Source: Companilactobacillus bobalius (GTDB lineage Bacteria; Bacillota; Bacilli; Lactobacillales; Lactobacillaceae). Taken from it: a stretch of DNA of 64,000 nt. Below, piece by piece: positions 38,879 to 47,426 of the stretch; position 1 is the stretch's first letter; the number at the start of each line of letters is the position of its first letter. A model generated the notes under the pieces. It was not told where the DNA came from. It saw only the letters and a program-made list of their open reading frames with translations, and searched no databases. The stretch lies in assembly GCF_009764355.1 (NCBI RefSeq), contig NZ_LNUA01000032.1, forward strand, positions 744,001 to 808,000. Direction: 5' to 3'. Position numbers and translations under genes: made by a program.

Positions 38879-41206
38879 TTATTTTTGATCCATCCAGTTC
38901 AATCTGGTGTCACTTTTAACTTTTAGTCCTTTGTATATTGCTCCTGCACGGGTATGAACTTTCTTAAAGCGATTAGTCATTTCTCTACCAAACTTCGTAT
39001 TACTCATTTGATATTGAACGTTGTCTTCAGCCCATGACTTATAAAGTTTGTATAACTGACTAGCGTTTATCGTGTATTCGGTACCTGTATCACATGATTC
39101 TGATACAAACTGACTTAATACATCCATTTCTTCACGATAACCTTCACTTGCACTCTCTATCACTCTTGGAGTGTGGAGGCCATGTTGTTGCCACTTCAAT
39201 GCTCCGTCAACAGCCCAGTTGAGTATTCCAATTGATTCACGAGCTAATTTGTACTTCAAGTCTTTATCAACTTGATCATCAGGAATCTGCACCGTAAATG
39301 GAATCAATCTGATACGTCTCCATATACCATCGTCAGTACCACGGATAATAGGCTTGTGGTTAGTTGCTAACCAGAGTTTAAATTCAGGTTCAAACTCAAA
39401 TTCCTTACCGTACAATTGACGTGCTACAACTTTATCTCCACCAGTCAATTGCTTAACTAATCCTTCGTCCATTCTTAAACCTTCATTTGGTTCAGAACTG
39501 GTTACCAGTCTAGCTCCCGCCAGTCTGGCAATGTCCGAATTCGGACCACCAGAGTTTTGCTTGACCATGATTGAACTTGCTTGAATAGTCTTTGCATATG
39601 TTCCTAAAATATTGCTGATCGTTTCTAGGAATACTGACTTACCATTTCGACCATTCCCGTAAAGGATAAACATAATTTGTTCTTTGATTGAACCAGTCAT
39701 TGAATATCCGACAGCCGTTTGAACGTAATCAATTAGTTCTTGATTGTGGTCGAATATTTGATCTAAAAACTTAATCCATTCATCACAACTTGCTTTATCG
39801 GAATACTCTACATTCGCTTCTTTGCTAAACAATTTATTTATATCATGGTCATGTAGCTCTCCACTTGCTAAATCGATATAACCGTTACTTGCGTTTAATA
39901 GTGTTTTATCAATATCAAACTCATTCGGTGCGACTGGCACTCTGTGTTTTAATTCGTCCATGACAGCCTTTTTAGCTGAATTACTACGTGAGTGCTTAAC
40001 GAATTTATCGAATGCTTTTTTGATAGCAGCTTCTTCTTTTTCCTCTGCATTAGCTGGGATTTCAATTTTTTCTTTTCCAATGCTTTCTGTCATAGCATCA
40101 ATTAATTGATGTATCTTGCCTGATTGGTCAACTTCCCAATAACTGCCATTGAATATGTACCAGCACTTGTTGATATAAGAGTATTTAATTAAATCACCAA
40201 ACTGATCAATTACTCTATCGGCTTCACCGGTATCGTCCCATGAACGTCTTGGCAATTCCTTGTCAGGTTCTTTCATGAATTCAAGGTTGTAATGTTTAAC
40301 TGTTCTATGTTCAGGATTGGTGAAAACATTGTTTGTATCATTGATAGCTTTGTTCAGAGTTGCTACGCCGTATGTAGTTTTACCGTGTTTCTCGTCCCAC
40401 TTCTCTCGATACAATACCGATTGACGGAATATAGCATCCATCTTTCCAAAATCTCTACCAGTCCAAAATGCTAGGTAGTTTGCTAGTGCCAAGTCCGCTT
40501 CTGATTGAGAGCCATATAGTGGTTCCCAACCGCCATACATTAGAGCTTTGAAATTCTGACCGCTTTTACTATCGATAGCCTTTTTAATGATCTCGAATTC
40601 CGATAGATTATTAGGCTCTAAATCTGTGGAAGTTCTTAGTGGAACAATCTTCTTCTCAGCTAAATATCTGTCGTACAGAGCGTTTATATTAGCTTTGCTT
40701 ATAGTTTTACTACTACCAAAACTATTGCCTGTGAGAGCGAAGAAACGACCATTATCGTACATCTCAATGTTATTCTTACGTCTTCTGCTCCCAGGTATCT
40801 CACCCTTGATAATGATGTGAATTCCTGCGCCTGATTGACTGATTTCTGTATACGATCTGGTGGCGTTCATGAACTCTGCAACGATGTTTTCTTCATAGTC
40901 ACCTTGTCTGTATCTGAGAATGTCGTCTTCCACATGGTCAATATCAATTCCGGCATATCCGTTAGCAAAAAAGAAACTCAATCCGTCAAAATCCTTATTC
41001 AATTCCAACTCTGCTCTAGCTTGATCAAAAGTGGTCCACGTGTCTGCATTATTGCTCTGGGCTTTTTCACCATTGATAGCGTTGTAAGGAATTTTAGTAT
41101 TTTTCTGACGTTCGGGAACCCACTTTAGTTTGAATAGTCCCCATTGTTTTAAGTCGCGTATTTCTTGTGGTATTTGGTCATAGTTTGTTACTAACTTCTC
41201 TGCCAT
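38879..41206 (-). CDS. phage DNA primase/helicase, D5/P4 family
   Basis: 775 residues, intact. The N-terminal primase-polymerase-like domain has GIDIDHVEDD and TEISQSGAGIHI; the helicase has Walker A YGNGRNGKSVFLE near residue 515, RLAGARLVTSSE and LWLATNHKPIIRGTDDGIWR. These enzymes unwind and prime at the phage origin, which here lies directly downstream. Starts at 41206 after an AGGAGG site. Confidence 0.92.
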   Translation of the reverse strand: MAEKLVTNYDQIPQEIRDLKQWGLFKLKWVPERQKNTKIPYNAINGEKAQSNNADTWTTFDQARAELELNKDFDGLSFFFANGYAGIDIDHVEDDILRYRQGDYEENIVAEFMNATRSYTEISQSGAGIHIIIKGEIPGSRRRKNNIEMYDNGRFFALTGNSFGSSKTISKANINALYDRYLAEKKIVPLRTSTDLEPNNLSEFEIIKKAIDSKSGQNFKALMYGGWEPLYGSQSEADLALANYLAFWTGRDFGKMDAIFRQSVLYREKWDEKHGKTTYGVATLNKAINDTNNVFTNPEHRTVKHYNLEFMKEPDKELPRRSWDDTGEADRVIDQFGDLIKYSYINKCWYIFNGSYWEVDQSGKIHQLIDAMTESIGKEKIEIPANAEEKEEAAIKKAFDKFVKHSRSNSAKKAVMDELKHRVPVAPNEFDIDKTLLNASNGYIDLASGELHDHDINKLFSKEANVEYSDKASCDEWIKFLDQIFDHNQELIDYVQTAVGYSMTGSIKEQIMFILYGNGRNGKSVFLETISNILGTYAKTIQASSIMVKQNSGGPNSDIARLAGARLVTSSEPNEGLRMDEGLVKQLTGGDKVVARQLYGKEFEFEPEFKLWLATNHKPIIRGTDDGIWRRIRLIPFTVQIPDDQVDKDLKYKLARESIGILNWAVDGALKWQQHGLHTPRVIESASEGYREEMDVLSQFVSESCDTGTEYTINASQLYKLYKSWAEDNVQYQMSNTKFGREMTNRFKKVHTRAGAIYKGLKVKSDTRLNWMDQK

Positions 41207-41216
41207 TAGTTACCTC

Positions 41217-41741
41217 CTAGAATGGAAGGTCGCTGTCTGACACTTCCGGTGCTTTCTCATTTACTGGGTTAGGATCTTTAAATTTGTGTTGAACGTCTGG
41301 GAACTTAGTTTGACTGATTCCCCATGGTGCAATTTGATTGATTTCTCGTTCTTTACCGTTGTACGTATCGGTTGTCTTTTCAACATGAACAAGTACCGGC
41401 TTTCTTGAAATGATATCCATGAAAGACTGAACATCTGGAATATCTGTACCTTCTGGAATCTTGCAAGCGTCTAAGATATATTGGAAACCTTGCATATCGT
41501 ATTGATTGGTTGCTTTACGTTTCCAGTTATCCATGAATACGCTTCGGTTATGATGTTTCTTTTGCAATTCACTTGCACCATCAAGATCGTTACGAACAAC
41601 TAGTTTTAATTGAAGTGATTCCGCACCGTTCTTAGTTGCTCTTTCTTGTGCTGACTCGATAATCATTTCATAATCGCCTGTTGGCAGCGGTGTATATTTC
41701 TTTTCTTGGTTCTTTGAGTAATTTGTTTTGATAAATGACAT
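41217..41741 (-). CDS. DUF669 phage replication protein, probably ssDNA binding
   Basis: 174 residues: YTPLPTGDYEMIIESAQE, LQLKLVVRNDL and the acidic end DSDLPF like the tail of SSB proteins. DUF669 proteins always occur in this place between recombination/ATPase genes and the primase. Binding to ssDNA is inferred from that and the tail. Confidence 0.8.
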   Translation of the reverse strand: MSFIKTNYSKNQEKKYTPLPTGDYEMIIESAQERATKNGAESLQLKLVVRNDLDGASELQKKHHNRSVFMDNWKRKATNQYDMQGFQYILDACKIPEGTDIPDVQSFMDIISRKPVLVHVEKTTDTYNGKEREINQIAPWGISQTKFPDVQHKFKDPNPVNEKAPEVSDSDLPF

Positions 41742-41993
41742 TTAATTGTTTCCCCCGTTATATTGATCGTTTAATTTATTAAGAATGAACTTTAATCCAT
41801 CACGCAAATTTTCAAATTCTATTGTTCCGCGAAATACTAAATGTGTTTTTCCTTTTGAATCAACGTATGACCCAAAATTTCCGCCATCACTATCTATTGT
41901 AATTTCAGTTAAACAGCTGTCGCCATCGGATGGATATTCACTAAGTACTTCATACCCGATTTTTACCCCATTCTCTATATCTATTCTGGACAT
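41742..41993 (-). CDS. phage protein of unknown function
   Basis: 83 residues, MSRIDIENGVKIGYEVLSEY, acidic, beta-rich (SYVDSKGKTHLVFRGTIEF). Abuts the DUF669 gene. Conserved place, no known role. Confidence 0.55.
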   Translation of the reverse strand: MSRIDIENGVKIGYEVLSEYPSDGDSCLTEITIDSDGGNFGSYVDSKGKTHLVFRGTIEFENLRDGLKFILNKLNDQYNGGNN

Positions 41994-42010
41994 TTAATTT
42001 GTCTCCTTTG

Positions 42011-43366
42011 TTATTGATGTACGAATCCACGTACCTTTGCTTGAAAGAATGACCAACCAGGCTTATAACCACGGGCTTTGCCAATCTTCTGTAAATCTCT
42101 AAAACTCGTTGCATCTTTCGGGTCCATCTTGCTGTATCGGACCTTTTCATAATCAGTTTTAAAGTGAAAATCTTTACCAATTTTTTCAACTTTCACTGAC
42201 TTGTCTACTTTTAATTCTTTGTTCTCTACTCCAATTTCATAGCCACATATGGGACAAGTGCTATAAGCTGCTGATATTACGGCAAAGCAATGTGGACATG
42301 TTCTGATAGCAATTGAACTATTCCCACTATTTTTCTTCTTGTCTCGTCCCTCTAAGCTCCATTTTCTAGGAGTATCAGGTAATCCGAATCTTGTATAGTT
42401 TGCAACGTGATCAATAATCGTTGCCGTTTTATTTGGACGATATCTCATGCAACGCATTGATTGTTGGATGAATAGTGATAGCGATTCGGTGGGACGTAGC
42501 ATTATTACTGTTTGACAATCTGGAACGTCCACACCCTCACCGTATAGCTCAGCATTGACCAGGATTGTTACTTTGCCACTTCTAAAATCATCCATGATTT
42601 GCTTGCGTTTATCTTTTGGTGTCTTACCATCAACTTGTAATGCTTTAAAACCGGCATCATTAAATTCCTTTGCGACCTTGATACTTGATTCAACGTTGTG
42701 TGTATAGATGATAGTTTTAGTATTGCTAGCGACTCGCTTGTATGTTTTGATGACATCCCCATAGATAATATTTTTAGATGCACTATCCATAGATTTAGAA
42801 CTAAAATCTCCAGTTGAATTTTTCTTCAATTTCTTATCATCAATTAACTTGACTGAATAGTATTCATAAGGCGCCAAGAAATTATTATCAATTAACCAAT
42901 CAATCTGTGGACCTAGTATTAAATCATCAAACACTTTTGATAATCCTTGTCCGGATAATCTAATAGGTGTAGCTGTGAATCCCACAACGTTAGCTTGCTT
43001 AAAATAATCAAATATTCGAGTGTATGATTTAGCTAGTGCATGGTGACATTCATCAACAAGAATTAACTGCGGTTTGTCTAATTTTTCCAATCGCCTTGTT
43101 ACTGTCTGCACCATACCCACATAGCAGAGAGTCATATCAACTCCGTATGCTTTAAACGTCTGCTTAACTTGTTCAACAATCTCTCGTCTATGAACAACGA
43201 ATAGAACGTTGTTGTGCTTGTCAGTAGCACTCTTAGCAATAGCAGCCATTGTTACTGTCTTACCTGAACCAGCTGGGGATTGAACCACTACATTGTGATT
43301 ACCGTGAACTAAGGAATTCTTTAAGTCATTGATCAGTTTGTTTTGATAGTTTCTAAGAATGAACAT
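42011..43366 (-). CDS. phage DEAD/DEAH-box helicase, SF2
   Basis: 451 residues: Walker A VVQSPAGSGKT near residue 30, DECHH near 125, VGFTATP, the C-terminal QSMRCMRYRP motif VI and a four-cysteine zinc ribbon (CPHC...CPICG) near 360-380. It is probably used in replication or recombination of phage DNA. Its start overlaps the HNH gene by 14 bases. Confidence 0.9.
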   Translation of the reverse strand: MFILRNYQNKLINDLKNSLVHGNHNVVVQSPAGSGKTVTMAAIAKSATDKHNNVLFVVHRREIVEQVKQTFKAYGVDMTLCYVGMVQTVTRRLEKLDKPQLILVDECHHALAKSYTRIFDYFKQANVVGFTATPIRLSGQGLSKVFDDLILGPQIDWLIDNNFLAPYEYYSVKLIDDKKLKKNSTGDFSSKSMDSASKNIIYGDVIKTYKRVASNTKTIIYTHNVESSIKVAKEFNDAGFKALQVDGKTPKDKRKQIMDDFRSGKVTILVNAELYGEGVDVPDCQTVIMLRPTESLSLFIQQSMRCMRYRPNKTATIIDHVANYTRFGLPDTPRKWSLEGRDKKKNSGNSSIAIRTCPHCFAVISAAYSTCPICGYEIGVENKELKVDKSVKVEKIGKDFHFKTDYEKVRYSKMDPKDATSFRDLQKIGKARGYKPGWSFFQAKVRGFVHQ

Positions 43367-43943
43367 AATTGCCTTTACGTGGTGGTGTTAACACTGCTTT
43401 TACGGGATTCCAACCACGTTCAATTCTTGAGGGTATCAGTCCCCGTCTATATCCCTTTATAGCTCCCCACTCTTTTAAGTTGTGTGTTTCGCCATTAATA
43501 GTTATAAACTTTGGATGCAAATTGCCTTTTGTTATAGCCTCATTAACACTCATTCCGTTTTTAATTCTTCTAGCCAAAGCCACTTCGGTTACTTTTGCAC
43601 TATCAGCCCATTCTGCTAAGGTTTTTGTAACTCCATTCTCATCTGTAATTAAATGGTTGTTACTTCTATTGTTTTGCTGTACTTTTTGACTGACCCATCT
43701 ACAATTGTTTGGCTCATAATTTCCATTCACATCAATACGATCAATGGTTAACCCGTACGAATATCCGTTTAATATTGACCAATTGAAGAAAGTTTCAAAA
43801 TTATTTTGCCAGTTCTCACATAAATGAATTCCTCTAGCACCGTAATTTTTATATTTAGTTTGATTGGGATTATTGCATCTCTGTTTCATTCCATTCCAAA
43901 CTCCATAAAGTGGATGCTTACTCTTTAGATGTGTTTTCGTCAT
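43353..43943 (-). CDS. HNH homing endonuclease
   Basis: 196 residues from MTKTHLKSKHPLYGVWNGMK. The family pattern RCNNPNQTKYKNYGARGIHL, LTIDRIDVNGNYEPNNCRWV is typical of phage-borne HNH endonucleases. The C-terminal part has repeated DNA-binding modules (TKTLAEWADSAKVTEVALAR; THNLKEWGAIKGYRRGL). It overlaps genes on both sides (26 and 14 bases), the sign of a free-standing homing gene squeezed into the replication operon. Confidence 0.8.
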   Translation of the reverse strand: MTKTHLKSKHPLYGVWNGMKQRCNNPNQTKYKNYGARGIHLCENWQNNFETFFNWSILNGYSYGLTIDRIDVNGNYEPNNCRWVSQKVQQNNRSNNHLITDENGVTKTLAEWADSAKVTEVALARRIKNGMSVNEAITKGNLHPKFITINGETHNLKEWGAIKGYRRGLIPSRIERGWNPVKAVLTPPRKGNYVHS

Positions 43944-44643
43944 CAGTTGTTTCACCCCACTTAAACAAATCACCTTGTAATGCAAATGAACGATTATCAA
44001 TTTGATTCTTAACGTAATAAGCTGGTGTCGGTGCTAGTAAGTAACCACGTTTCTTTGTCTCATCATTGATAACTAATCTAGCGACGACGTTCATAAGTCC
44101 CATGATTTTATTAACTGACTTTTCTCTAATATCAGGAATCAGTTGCGTGAACGATTGACCTTCTGGGGAAATAATTTCTCGATTGCCTTCCCAAGCTGTG
44201 TAAATCTTATTAACATTTTGCCAACTGTTAATATACTGAATCATATCGTGGAGATAATATGTGTATTGGTTGTAATCTCCTTTCTGTGGAGTTCCCATAT
44301 CTTTACCAGACTTAGTTTTACTTTCATTAGCCTTTTCACCGAACCATGATTGTTCAAATTCCGAAAGGTTATCAAAGAAAATATTGTCATACTTATCTAA
44401 GTAGTTATCATGAATGTCTTTCAACAATTGCTTTGTCTTAATTGCTGGATGAATTGTATCAAGGTAAACAATATCAATATTTGGTAGTCCAGATAGGACA
44501 TTGGTTGTTCTATCCACATCGATTACAAGTGTTTTACCAGGCAAATACTTAGCAGTGGTTGTCTTACCAGTTCCTGGTTGTGCATAAATCAACACTGAAA
44601 AATCTTTTCCTTTAGTAATATCTGCTGCTTTTACTATTTCCAT
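43918..44643 (-). CDS. phage nucleotide-binding protein, AAA family (PF13479)
   Basis: 241 residues. Walker A is IYAQPGTGKTTTAKYL near residue 20; VIDVDRTTNVL and NIFFDNLSEFEQSW follow. Such RecA-like ATPases with Gp157 and DUF669 form the replication/recombination set of lactic phages. Confidence 0.85.
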   Translation of the reverse strand: MEIVKAADITKGKDFSVLIYAQPGTGKTTTAKYLPGKTLVIDVDRTTNVLSGLPNIDIVYLDTIHPAIKTKQLLKDIHDNYLDKYDNIFFDNLSEFEQSWFGEKANESKTKSGKDMGTPQKGDYNQYTYYLHDMIQYINSWQNVNKIYTAWEGNREIISPEGQSFTQLIPDIREKSVNKIMGLMNVVARLVINDETKKRGYLLAPTPAYYVKNQIDNRSFALQGDLFKWGETTDDENTSKE

Positions 44644-45120
44644 TTATCTAATTGTCATTCGTAACGATTTAACTAATTTACCGTCACCAACAACTTTTCC
44701 TTTCAACAAGTCTTCTTTGATCAATGCATTATCAGTTTGTGGTTTCATAACGAAATAAGAACTTGGTAATGTATCTTTATTAACTACTACTTCGTATTTG
44801 AATGTTCCCGGAACACTGTAAGTGTGACTAGCAGTTTTAACCTTAGTCTGGCCACTTGCGTTAATACTTTGTGCAATTATGTTACGTAGATATGCAATGT
44901 TTTTGTTAATTGCATTTTTTCGTAATGTAAGACGTTTTTTCTCGGAGTCAATTCCATCTACATCAGATTTGAGATTAGTAATTAAATTCATTACGTCATC
45001 GTATTCACTGCCTAAGTTAAGCTTGATTGAATCAGCAGTGTCATCAAATGTGGTGGGATCAATATCATCAGCATGATTTTGTAAATCTAACAATTTTCCT
45101 GTTAATTTATAAACGCTCAT
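44644..45120 (-). CDS. siphovirus Gp157 family protein
   Basis: 158 residues; coiled-coil first half (residues 30-80) and the family end GTFKYEVVVNKDTLPSSYFV. Gp157 of Streptococcus phage Sfi is linked to phage resistance/replication; its mechanism is not known. It abuts the ATPase gene. Confidence 0.85.
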   Translation of the reverse strand: MSVYKLTGKLLDLQNHADDIDPTTFDDTADSIKLNLGSEYDDVMNLITNLKSDVDGIDSEKKRLTLRKNAINKNIAYLRNIIAQSINASGQTKVKTASHTYSVPGTFKYEVVVNKDTLPSSYFVMKPQTDNALIKEDLLKGKVVGDGKLVKSLRMTIR

Positions 45121-45156
45121 TTTCGTACTCCTTCTGTGGTATAATTTAACTAAATG

Positions 45157-45345
45157 TTAGTTAATGTATGCGCCCATTCTGATTGCCGTCAGACAGGCGT
45201 TTTTTTGTTGCTTTAATTTTCTAGCAGTTTCGTGGTATTTCTCACGATTACGATCAGACATAATCCAATGAAACAATAGTTGCCTGTTGCGGTAGTGGAT
45301 GGATGCCATAATTACACGATTTACGTGCTCACTGATTGTTACCAC
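45157..45345 (-). CDS. small phage protein
   Basis: 62 residues, basic: NRVIMASIHYRNRQLLFHWI, CLTAIRMGAY. Not recognised. Behind it lie a perfect inverted repeat TTAACTAA..TTAGTTAA and TATAAT on the plus strand (45138-45162). Confidence 0.45.
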   Translation of the reverse strand: MVTISEHVNRVIMASIHYRNRQLLFHWIMSDRNREKYHETARKLKQQKNACLTAIRMGAYIN

Positions 45346-45360
45346 ACTCTCACTTCCCTT

Positions 45361-45618
45361 CTATGAGTAGTAGTGCTCAAAAGCCCGTTTGACGTCTTCT
45401 CGTGCTTTAGCCTGGTCGTCTTTGATCATTGCTTTCATGGCGTCTGTACGTTCAATCATATTTGAATACGCTTCTTTATCGTCTAGATTATTAGCATTGT
45501 CACGTTCACTCATTACTTCAGCAATCGAACCATCAGCATATCCAACGGACTCGCTTGTGTCCTTATATCGGTTCAATGCCTCATTGATATCTAAAACATC
45601 TTGATTAATTTCTGTCAT
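45361..45618 (-). CDS. small acidic phage protein
   Basis: 85 residues, helical and acidic (DQAKAREDVKRAFEHYYS at the end). The start overlaps the previous gene by 14 bases. Not recognised. Confidence 0.5.
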   Translation of the reverse strand: MTEINQDVLDINEALNRYKDTSESVGYADGSIAEVMSERDNANNLDDKEAYSNMIERTDAMKAMIKDDQAKAREDVKRAFEHYYS

Positions 45619-45733
45619 CGTTTTCCTCCATTTTTTCGTCCTCTAAGTAGTCGTATGGTTCACAGTCACCTACTTTGTCGTATTCTTCTTCTGGCAATGG
45701 CTCATTTCTTAGCCACGCATCGAAGTTATCCAT
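45605..45733 (-). CDS. small acidic phage protein
   Basis: 42 residues: MDNFDAWLRNEPLPEEEYDK, strongly acidic end (EDEKMEENDD). The next gene starts inside its last codons. Could be an anti-host or DNA-mimic type peptide, but that is only a guess from charge. Confidence 0.4.
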   Translation of the reverse strand: MDNFDAWLRNEPLPEEEYDKVGDCEPYDYLEDEKMEENDDRN

Positions 45734-45782
45734 GTACTCATCTTCTTTGATATAATTTTCCTTGAGAAAGGAAGTGATAATA

Positions 45783-46103
45783 ATGGAGCTTTCTAAAGAA
45801 CAAATGAAATTGTTAAAACAAGTTAAAGAAAATAGTATTAATACTGATCCGGACTACTATTACAACAATCAAATACTTCAAGATTTAATGTATAAAGATG
45901 AATTAATCCTTGCGACAATGGAATGGGATGATAATAAAGAGACACTGTATCCCACATCTTATGTACTAACCGTAGATGGTAAAAATGAATTATCTAAAGC
46001 GATTGAAAAACGTAAGAATCATTGGAAGGATAAAATTCTTTATCCAATAATAACTGGAACAGTAACTGGTGTTATTGGTTATTTACTTGGTAAATTTGGC
46101 TAG
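45783..46103 (+). CDS. small protein with winged-helix-like N-part and C-terminal membrane anchor, against operon direction
   Basis: 106 residues from the ATG at 45783 (GAAAGGAAG upstream). Residues 1-75 look like a small winged helix (LSKEQMKLLKQVKEN, QILQDLMYKDELILA, PTSYVLTVDGKNELSKAIE). Residues 86-106 are one membrane helix (LYPIITGTVTGVIGYLLGKF). It is on the plus strand inside the minus-strand early operon, and its last 21 bases overlap the tail of 46083-46175. Probably a phage accessory (moron) gene; role unknown. Confidence 0.6.
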   Translation: MELSKEQMKLLKQVKENSINTDPDYYYNNQILQDLMYKDELILATMEWDDNKETLYPTSYVLTVDGKNELSKAIEKRKNHWKDKILYPIITGTVTGVIGYLLGKFG

Positions 46104-46175
46104 TAGATAGCCTAAAATCAACCATATTATTCCCGATATTATGCTTGGTAACACTTTGCTTAATTTATTTTTCAT
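46083..46175 (-). CDS. 30-residue single-pass membrane peptide
   Basis: MKNKLSKVLPSIISGIIWLI then LGYLLAKFTK: basic ends around one membrane helix. GAGGAGGTAACC gives a strong RBS. Its end overlaps the end of the plus-strand gene 45783-46103 within a 36-bp palindrome, and both proteins end in GYLLxKF. Size and charge resemble toxin or holin-like peptides, but nothing proves this. Confidence 0.5.
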   Translation of the reverse strand: MKNKLSKVLPSIISGIIWLILGYLLAKFTK

Positions 46176-46187
46176 ATGGTTACCTCC

Positions 46188-46349
46188 TCATAAGTGAATT
46201 TCAATTCTTTGAGAACCATCGCTTACCACGAGATCAATGGAGTTCGGAAAATGATGAAACTCCTTCTCATATGTTTTCATAATATATTGACTAACTTTAT
46301 CCCAATCGTCATTGAATTCCTTACTACTATCTATTAGTTCTTTCTTCAT
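46188..46349 (-). CDS. small phage protein
   Basis: 53 residues, MKKELIDSSKEFNDDWDKVS, acidic then beta-like (SIDLVVSDGSQRIEIHL). Coupled to the upstream gene by ATGA. Not recognised. Confidence 0.45.
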   Translation of the reverse strand: MKKELIDSSKEFNDDWDKVSQYIMKTYEKEFHHFPNSIDLVVSDGSQRIEIHL

Positions 46350-46489
46350 TTAATACTCTCCATTACGGCCACTGCAATCCAGCAAAGTACTGATATTCCT
46401 TGTAAAATCATTCCTACTACTTCCCAGTCAAAATCAAAATCTCTAAGCCACTCATGTATTCCTGTGATGACTTTTTTTAATGCACTCAT
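46346..46489 (-). CDS. small membrane protein
   Basis: 47 residues with one helix (VGMILQGISVLCWIAVAVME) after an amphipathic, acidic N-part (HEWLRDFDFDWE). Good RBS (AAGGAGGG). Part of a run of tiny membrane proteins. Confidence 0.5.
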   Translation of the reverse strand: MSALKKVITGIHEWLRDFDFDWEVVGMILQGISVLCWIAVAVMESIK

Positions 46490-46500
46490 AACATCCCTCC

Positions 46501-46635
46501 TTACATATAAAAGTCTGTATATTTATGTAAAAACTTACTGAAATTATCGCCAATCATCATGTATATGGTTAAACTGACAATCGCAATTATTGCTACTGGC
46601 ACCCACACGATTGCTGGTATTGATATGCTTCTCAT
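46501..46635 (-). CDS. small membrane protein
   Basis: 44 residues: MRSISIPAIVWVPVAIIAIV opens one membrane helix, followed by a polar end FSKFLHKYTDFYM. No family recognised. Confidence 0.45.
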   Translation of the reverse strand: MRSISIPAIVWVPVAIIAIVSLTIYMMIGDNFSKFLHKYTDFYM

Positions 46636-46663
46636 AAAACTCGCTCCCACACTTGTTTTTTTT

Positions 46664-46900
46664 TTATAAATCTTTAATGTAATCGTCTATTTCATTCGGA
46701 TCATAAAGCTTGATGCCATCTATTACATGGAATGGTAGCCCTGGTAAATTCTTGCGAATCGTACTGTCAGCCATGCTTAAATAGTTCGGTAAGTCTTTAG
46801 TTCGTAGCCATTTACGTGTTAAAGCTTTAATGACTTGATCTATCAATATTTGAAACTGTCGTTCGCTTAGCAACATTTCAATTGGTCTAATTTCTCCCAT
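46664..46900 (-). CDS. small helix-turn-helix (excisionase/DUF771-like) protein
   Basis: 78 residues. WLRTKDLPNYLSMADSTIRK is a MerR/Xis-type DNA-binding helix pair, then LPFHVIDGIKLYDPNEIDDY, as in small phage excisionase-like proteins. In early operons such genes help excision or DNA bending; which of these cannot be told. Confidence 0.6.
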   Translation of the reverse strand: MGEIRPIEMLLSERQFQILIDQVIKALTRKWLRTKDLPNYLSMADSTIRKNLPGLPFHVIDGIKLYDPNEIDDYIKDL

Positions 46901-46967
46901 TGTTTAGACCTCCTTTTTCTCAATGCTATAATTTTATTAATTAACCTAAATATGAGGAAAAATAATT

Positions 46968-47324
46968 ATGGAACAAAAATTAGATATAGCATCTATTAGA
47001 ATCATGAATTACATCGTTTCTGAAACCAAAAATGGAAATAAACCTAATGCACTTGATATTAGAAAAAAATTTCCAAAATATGATGATCAATTAAATTTGG
47101 AATATTTATATAGACTTGGTTACATTGATTCCATTAACGGTTTTTTTTCTGGTTTTATGACAGCAACTGGGATATACGGGTTTCGTCCAACTGCTAAGTT
47201 AATGAAATTTTTTGAATCTTGGAAAACTACATTAGTTCTTTTCTTTTTAAAAAGTATTCTTGTTCCAGTAGCGGTAACTGTAATTACTACACTTCTTATT
47301 CTTTTATTGAATTTAAAAAAATAA
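46968..47324 (+). CDS. winged-helix-like protein with C-terminal membrane anchor, against operon direction
   Basis: 118 residues. Residues 5-75 look like a winged helix (IRIMNYIVSETKNG, LNLEYLYRLGYIDSING, IYGFRPTAKLMKFFESW); residues 85-115 form a membrane segment (LVPVAVTVITTLLILLLNL). TATAAT stands about 38 bases and GAGG about 12 bases before the start. Same design as 45783-46103 although the sequences differ. Its 3' end overlaps 47313-47423 by 12 bases. Confidence 0.6.
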   Translation: MEQKLDIASIRIMNYIVSETKNGNKPNALDIRKKFPKYDDQLNLEYLYRLGYIDSINGFFSGFMTATGIYGFRPTAKLMKFFESWKTTLVLFFLKSILVPVAVTVITTLLILLLNLKK

Positions 47325-47423
47325 GAAAAACATCATCAAAAGTAAAATTATTATTATTCCTATTTCAATAAACGGATAAAATACTATGAAAATTGCCCAT
47401 ATCCAGCCTTTAAGGTTATCCAT
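47313..47423 (-). CDS. 36-residue hydrophobic peptide
   Basis: MDNLKGWIWAIFIVFYPFIE then IGIIIILLLMMFFLFF: almost wholly hydrophobic after six residues. It overlaps the tail of the convergent plus-strand gene. GGAGGTC precedes the start. No family recognised. Confidence 0.45.
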   Translation of the reverse strand: MDNLKGWIWAIFIVFYPFIEIGIIIILLLMMFFLFF

Positions 47424-47426
47424 TGG

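Noticed and set aside
45127..45210. A small plus-strand RNA from the TATAAT at 45138 to the T7 run near 45204
   Set aside because: The promoter has no clear -35, the stem before the T run is short, and the stretch codes for the end of a minus-strand gene.
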